A program made the position numbers and the translations under genes. The notes under the pieces are model-generated. The model was not told the DNA's origin and searched no databases. It was given only the letters and a program-made list of their open reading frames with translations. A stretch of DNA of 64,000 bases, taken from assembly GCA_964505785.1 (NCBI GenBank), contig CAZDJZ010000003.1:1-64000 (forward strand), given 5' to 3'. Below, one piece after another: positions 61,245 to 64,000 of the stretch. Source of the DNA: CAYRTV01 sp964505785 (GTDB taxonomy: Bacteria > Acidobacteriota > Aminicenantia > Aminicenantales > Aminicenantaceae). Each line of letters begins with the position of its first letter. Position 1 is the stretch's first letter.

Positions 61245-62268
61245 TCCAGCCGCTCTGAATGATATACTTTTGATCAGGCTTCGCCGGATCGGAGATATCG
61301 TTATGACCACCCCGGCGGTCCATCATCTCCGCCGGACATTTCCTCATGCCAGGTTAACCTATATGGTAGAGTCCGCTTATGCAGAGCTGGTGGATGGACA
61401 TCCTGACCTGGACCAAATTCTGGCGATTCCCCCTCATGCCGGTATACCTGAATTTTTTTCTCTTATCCGAAAAATAAGACGGACCGGATTCGATGCAGTT
61501 GTCGACTTCCATGGAGGTCCACGGGCTGCCTGGCTAACGGTTTTTTCCGGTGCGCAATGGAAACTCGGATATCATATCAAATACAAACACTTCATTTATG
61601 ATTTAAAACTTTCCCGCAGCCCTGAAAACGGACCGGTCCATTCCGTTATTAACCATATCAATCTAGTTTCTCTTCTGAGCGGCCGAAAGGAAAACAACAT
61701 ACGGCTGCGTATCGCACCTCCGAAAATACAAGAAAAAAAGAAAATCGAGTCTTTTATCCAAAACCCCGGCATCTCAAAGCGAAAGCTGGTTACCCTGCAT
61801 ATTGGTGCAGGGAACCGTTTCCGGGACTGGGGGGAAAATAATCTCATTCAATTATGCAAAAAACTATGTATCCTGCCGGATATTACGGTTGTACTGGCGG
61901 GAGGAAAAGAAGACCAGCCCGCGGCTGAAAGAATCTCATCACATATAAGGAATAACATCTTCTCTTTGGCCGGCTGTTTAAACCTCAGGGAACTTGCTGT
62001 TCTGATCAATAAGTCGCAGCTGTTCGTAGGCCCCGACAGCGGTCCAATGCATATCGCCGCCACGACCAATACTCCCATTATCGCATATTTCGGGCCGACC
62101 CTTCCTGCTCATTTTTCCCCCTGGCAGGCCCGCTGCACTATTCTCCAGACCCGGACCGAATGCCGCCCCTGTCCCCAAAGAGATTGCATCCACGGCGATT
62201 ACCGCTGCCTCCGGTCTATTTCCGCTGAAGACGTCTTTCAATCCTGCCTGAAGTATCTTGAATCTTAA
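61204..62268 (+). CDS. glycosyltransferase family 9 (heptosyltransferase-like)
   Basis: 354 aa. GT9 motifs: LLIRLRRIGDIVMTTPAVHHL, HIGAGNRFRDW, VVLAGGKEDQPAAERI, FVGPDSGPMHIAAT and GPTLPAHFSPW. Family adds heptose to LPS inner core or similar sugars. The ATG at 61204 lies within the trm112 gene; a TTG at 61216 is also possible, since homology begins near the LLIRLRRIGD segment. Confidence 0.9.
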   Translation: MRLRLIPKNKLKIDPAALNDILLIRLRRIGDIVMTTPAVHHLRRTFPHARLTYMVESAYAELVDGHPDLDQILAIPPHAGIPEFFSLIRKIRRTGFDAVVDFHGGPRAAWLTVFSGAQWKLGYHIKYKHFIYDLKLSRSPENGPVHSVINHINLVSLLSGRKENNIRLRIAPPKIQEKKKIESFIQNPGISKRKLVTLHIGAGNRFRDWGENNLIQLCKKLCILPDITVVLAGGKEDQPAAERISSHIRNNIFSLAGCLNLRELAVLINKSQLFVGPDSGPMHIAATTNTPIIAYFGPTLPAHFSPWQARCTILQTRTECRPCPQRDCIHGDYRCLRSISAEDVFQSCLKYLES

Positions 62269-62491
62269 ATTAACGACCTTATTCAGCAGAAACACGAAGT
62301 TTCATGCAGTCAATTCTTATTCCACAATTCATGGTTATTGCTTTTTGCCGTTCGCGTTTTGCGTTTTACGATTCACAGTCCCAGCGGTCCGCAACATGTT
62401 ATGAATAATCCGGCCGGAGTATTTGAACTTTTTTGACACTTATTATATCATCGATTCGTAAACTTTCCCCAATCCGGCTCTCACAACCGGG
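62269..62491. other. intergenic with repeat remnant
   Basis: No gene. A GCGTTTTGCGTTTTAC low-complexity tract (about 62355-62372) precedes ATGAATAATCCGGCCGG (62401-62417), a reverse-oriented, degenerate end of the dispersed repeat family. TTGACA at about 62434 may be part of a promoter for the ligase gene. Confidence 0.45.
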
Positions 62492-63670
62492 ATGGTGAGC
62501 ATGAATGAAAACGAAATAAAATCACCTGCTGTTTTATTGAGCTTTTCCCTGGCACTCTATGTTCTGTTTTCCATGCTGTCTATAACATTGAGTCAGATTT
62601 TTTTAGGGATCGCTCTGGTATTCTGGGTTTATTTGCTGATACAGAAAAAGATCAGGTTTGCTTTTCCCGGTTTTTTTTGGGGGCTGCTCGCATACAGCGT
62701 CCTTACCTTGCTGTCTTCAGCCATGTCGCATAATCCCGCCGTGAGCTTTGCCGATTCCCGGGAACTGCTGCTTTTCCTTGTGGTCCCGATGGCCTTTACC
62801 GGCTTTTGGGACCGGACGCATTTCACACGGGTTAAAACGGCATTGCTGGCCAGCGGTTCCATCAGCATCGTTTTCTCCCTCCTTTATTTCATTTTAAAGG
62901 CCCAGCCCGGTGAACGTATCCGGGGTTTTATGGGCCATTACATGACTCAGGCCGGGCTTCTCCTCCTCTTCTGTGCCGTTGCTCTCAGCTTATTTCTTTT
63001 CAATAAAAATAAAATACGGTTTGCCTGGGGAGCCGGTTTTGTCCTGGCTTCTATTGCTTTGATATTAACCTTGACACGTAACGCCTGGATCGGCATAGCG
63101 GTTGTGGTTTTCATCCTGCTTCTCCTTTATAAGCCAAAAACTCTTCTCTTGCTTCCGGTGGCTGCCGGCTTGATCTACATGGTCAGCCCCTCCCATGTCA
63201 GAGAACGTGCACTCAGCATTTTCAGTACCCAAAGCTATTCCAATGCATTGCGTATTGAATATATCAAAACCGGAGCGGAAATTATTCAGGATTATCCCTT
63301 TTTCGGAACCGGTCCGAATACCGTTCATGTTATTTTCCAAAGGCCGGAATATAATCTCTCTGGTGACGCCCGCCAAAATGTTCACTTGCATAATAACCTT
63401 ATCCAAATCGCCGCTGAAAGGGGAATGCCCACTCTGTTTGCCTGGCTCACATTCCTGGTCTGGGCCTTTATTTCTTTAGTCAAGCTTCTTAAAAATAAAA
63501 ATCAAGAGCTCTTCCCCTTAACAGCTGCCGCCCTTGCCTCTCTTTTAGCCATATTTACCGCAGGCCTATTCGAATACAATTTTGGGGATGCTGAAGTGGT
63601 GACTCTTTTTCTTTTTATATTGGCTTTACCTTTCAGCCGGGAGCGCGTCCTCAAAGAATCGCAAGGATGA
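62492..63670 (+). CDS. O-antigen ligase-like membrane protein
   Basis: 392 aa (383 onward from ATG 62501, which has GGTGAG upstream and may be the true start). About ten to twelve membrane segments, a Wzy/WaaL-type periplasmic loop with RIEYIKTGAEIIQDYP, FGTGPNTVHVIF and VHLHNNLIQIAAERG (conserved His). It joins O-antigen to lipid A-core or polymerises it. Overlaps the next gene by 4 bases. Confidence 0.85.
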   Translation: MVSMNENEIKSPAVLLSFSLALYVLFSMLSITLSQIFLGIALVFWVYLLIQKKIRFAFPGFFWGLLAYSVLTLLSSAMSHNPAVSFADSRELLLFLVVPMAFTGFWDRTHFTRVKTALLASGSISIVFSLLYFILKAQPGERIRGFMGHYMTQAGLLLLFCAVALSLFLFNKNKIRFAWGAGFVLASIALILTLTRNAWIGIAVVVFILLLLYKPKTLLLLPVAAGLIYMVSPSHVRERALSIFSTQSYSNALRIEYIKTGAEIIQDYPFFGTGPNTVHVIFQRPEYNLSGDARQNVHLHNNLIQIAAERGMPTLFAWLTFLVWAFISLVKLLKNKNQELFPLTAAALASLLAIFTAGLFEYNFGDAEVVTLFLFILALPFSRERVLKESQG

Positions 63671-64000
63671 AAAAAAACCAAATATCCCGCTGGATAAAAA
63701 TTTCACTGCTTTCGGTTCTTGGTGTATATTTGGTTTGGCTGGTCTGCCAAACTCTGAATTATTCTCCTCCAGAAGATCATTCATTCCGGATTTCAAACGA
63801 AGTCATCGGAATTTTTCATGTTCACTCCCATTTTTCCGATGGGAAAAAAGATTTGAATTTCATAGCTGCCGCTGCCGCCCGCAGCGGGGCGGATTTTTTA
63901 ATTCTAACTGATCATGGGAATCCCAATCTCGAGAGTCAGCAGGCCTCCGGATTCAAGTCAGGTGTCCTTATCCTTGGGGAAAGCGAGCTGTCCCTTAATC
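63667..64000 (+). CDS. membrane-anchored PHP-domain protein (partial, cut by window end)
   Basis: At least 111 codons, open at 64000. A start ATG overlapping the ligase stop (ATGA), an N-terminal membrane anchor (about 9-27), then PHP motifs HVHSHFSDGKKD and ILTDHGNPN. The PHP fold gives a metal-dependent phosphoesterase, here facing the periplasm. Likely part of the envelope gene group. Confidence 0.8.
   Translation, partial: MKKNQISRWIKISLLSVLGVYLVWLVCQTLNYSPPEDHSFRISNEVIGIFHVHSHFSDGKKDLNFIAAAAARSGADFLILTDHGNPNLESQQASGFKSGVLILGESELSLN

Overview
The window is a chromosomal stretch of moderate GC from a diderm (Gram-negative type) anaerobe. It carries O-antigen ligase, a heptosyltransferase-like GT9 enzyme, a WaaP/InaA-type LPS kinase and an outer-membrane beta-barrel protein, beside a very large investment in flavin-based electron bifurcation and [NiFe] hydrogenases. 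The gene mix (DPP-IV type peptidase, DUF1573 protein, xerC-topA-dprA block, Hdr/Mvh/Hnd modules, Cache kinases with sigma-54 regulators) would fit Candidatus Aminicenantes/Acidobacteriota or a Desulfobacterota-like lineage. I cannot settle the lineage from sequence alone.

Layout. 1-4200: possible IS end, a MITE-like repeat, tRNA-Val, a REC-PAS-HD-GYP protein, tRNA-Lys and tRNA-Glu, and a lipoprotein. 4233-17790: a nearly continuous operon-like run, hdrC-hdrB-hdrA(N-terminal half), then a DRTGG/ATPase/[FeFe]-like/PHP sensory block, then HndABC-like NADH-oxidising subunits, then a protein fusing a NuoG/HndD-type ferredoxin head to the C-terminal half of HdrA, then MvhD-MvhG-MvhA. It ends in a clear intrinsic terminator. 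17879-21227: Cache sensor kinase and NtrC-type sigma-54 activator. 21470-25929: group 3b hydrogenase (beta, gamma, delta, alpha), whose alpha subunit is fused to an M52-type maturation peptidase domain. 26429-32182: two stand-alone receiver proteins, a second HdrC and HdrB, and a giant HdrA with a GltD/NfnB-like flavoprotein inserted. 32337-40975: hybrid kinase, hydrogenase maturation protease, hypB, hypA, second Cache kinase, a REC-GcvH-like protein and a HEAT/P-loop/WD40 protein.

After 41 kb the content is general: SDR, S9 peptidase, methyltransferase, UbiA-type prenyltransferase, MgtC, RdgB, a ComEA-like helix-hairpin-helix protein, xerC-topA-dprA-usp, NupC, YggT, DUF1573, and then an envelope polysaccharide region (kinase, GH-like protein, methyltransferases, Trm112, GT9, O-antigen ligase, PHP protein cut by the window end).

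How it works together (inference): the first cluster encodes one NAD(H)-, H2- and ferredoxin-linked Hdr supercomplex in which HdrA is split over two genes. The second Hdr set couples an NAD(P)H flavoprotein to HdrBC. The 3b hydrogenase couples NAD(P)H to H2. The 3b operon and the second Hdr operon share sigma-54 -24/-12 promoters and a near-identical upstream palindrome (15 of 17 positions), so the adjacent NtrC-type regulator probably controls both. A family of MITE-like repeats is scattered between genes throughout the window.
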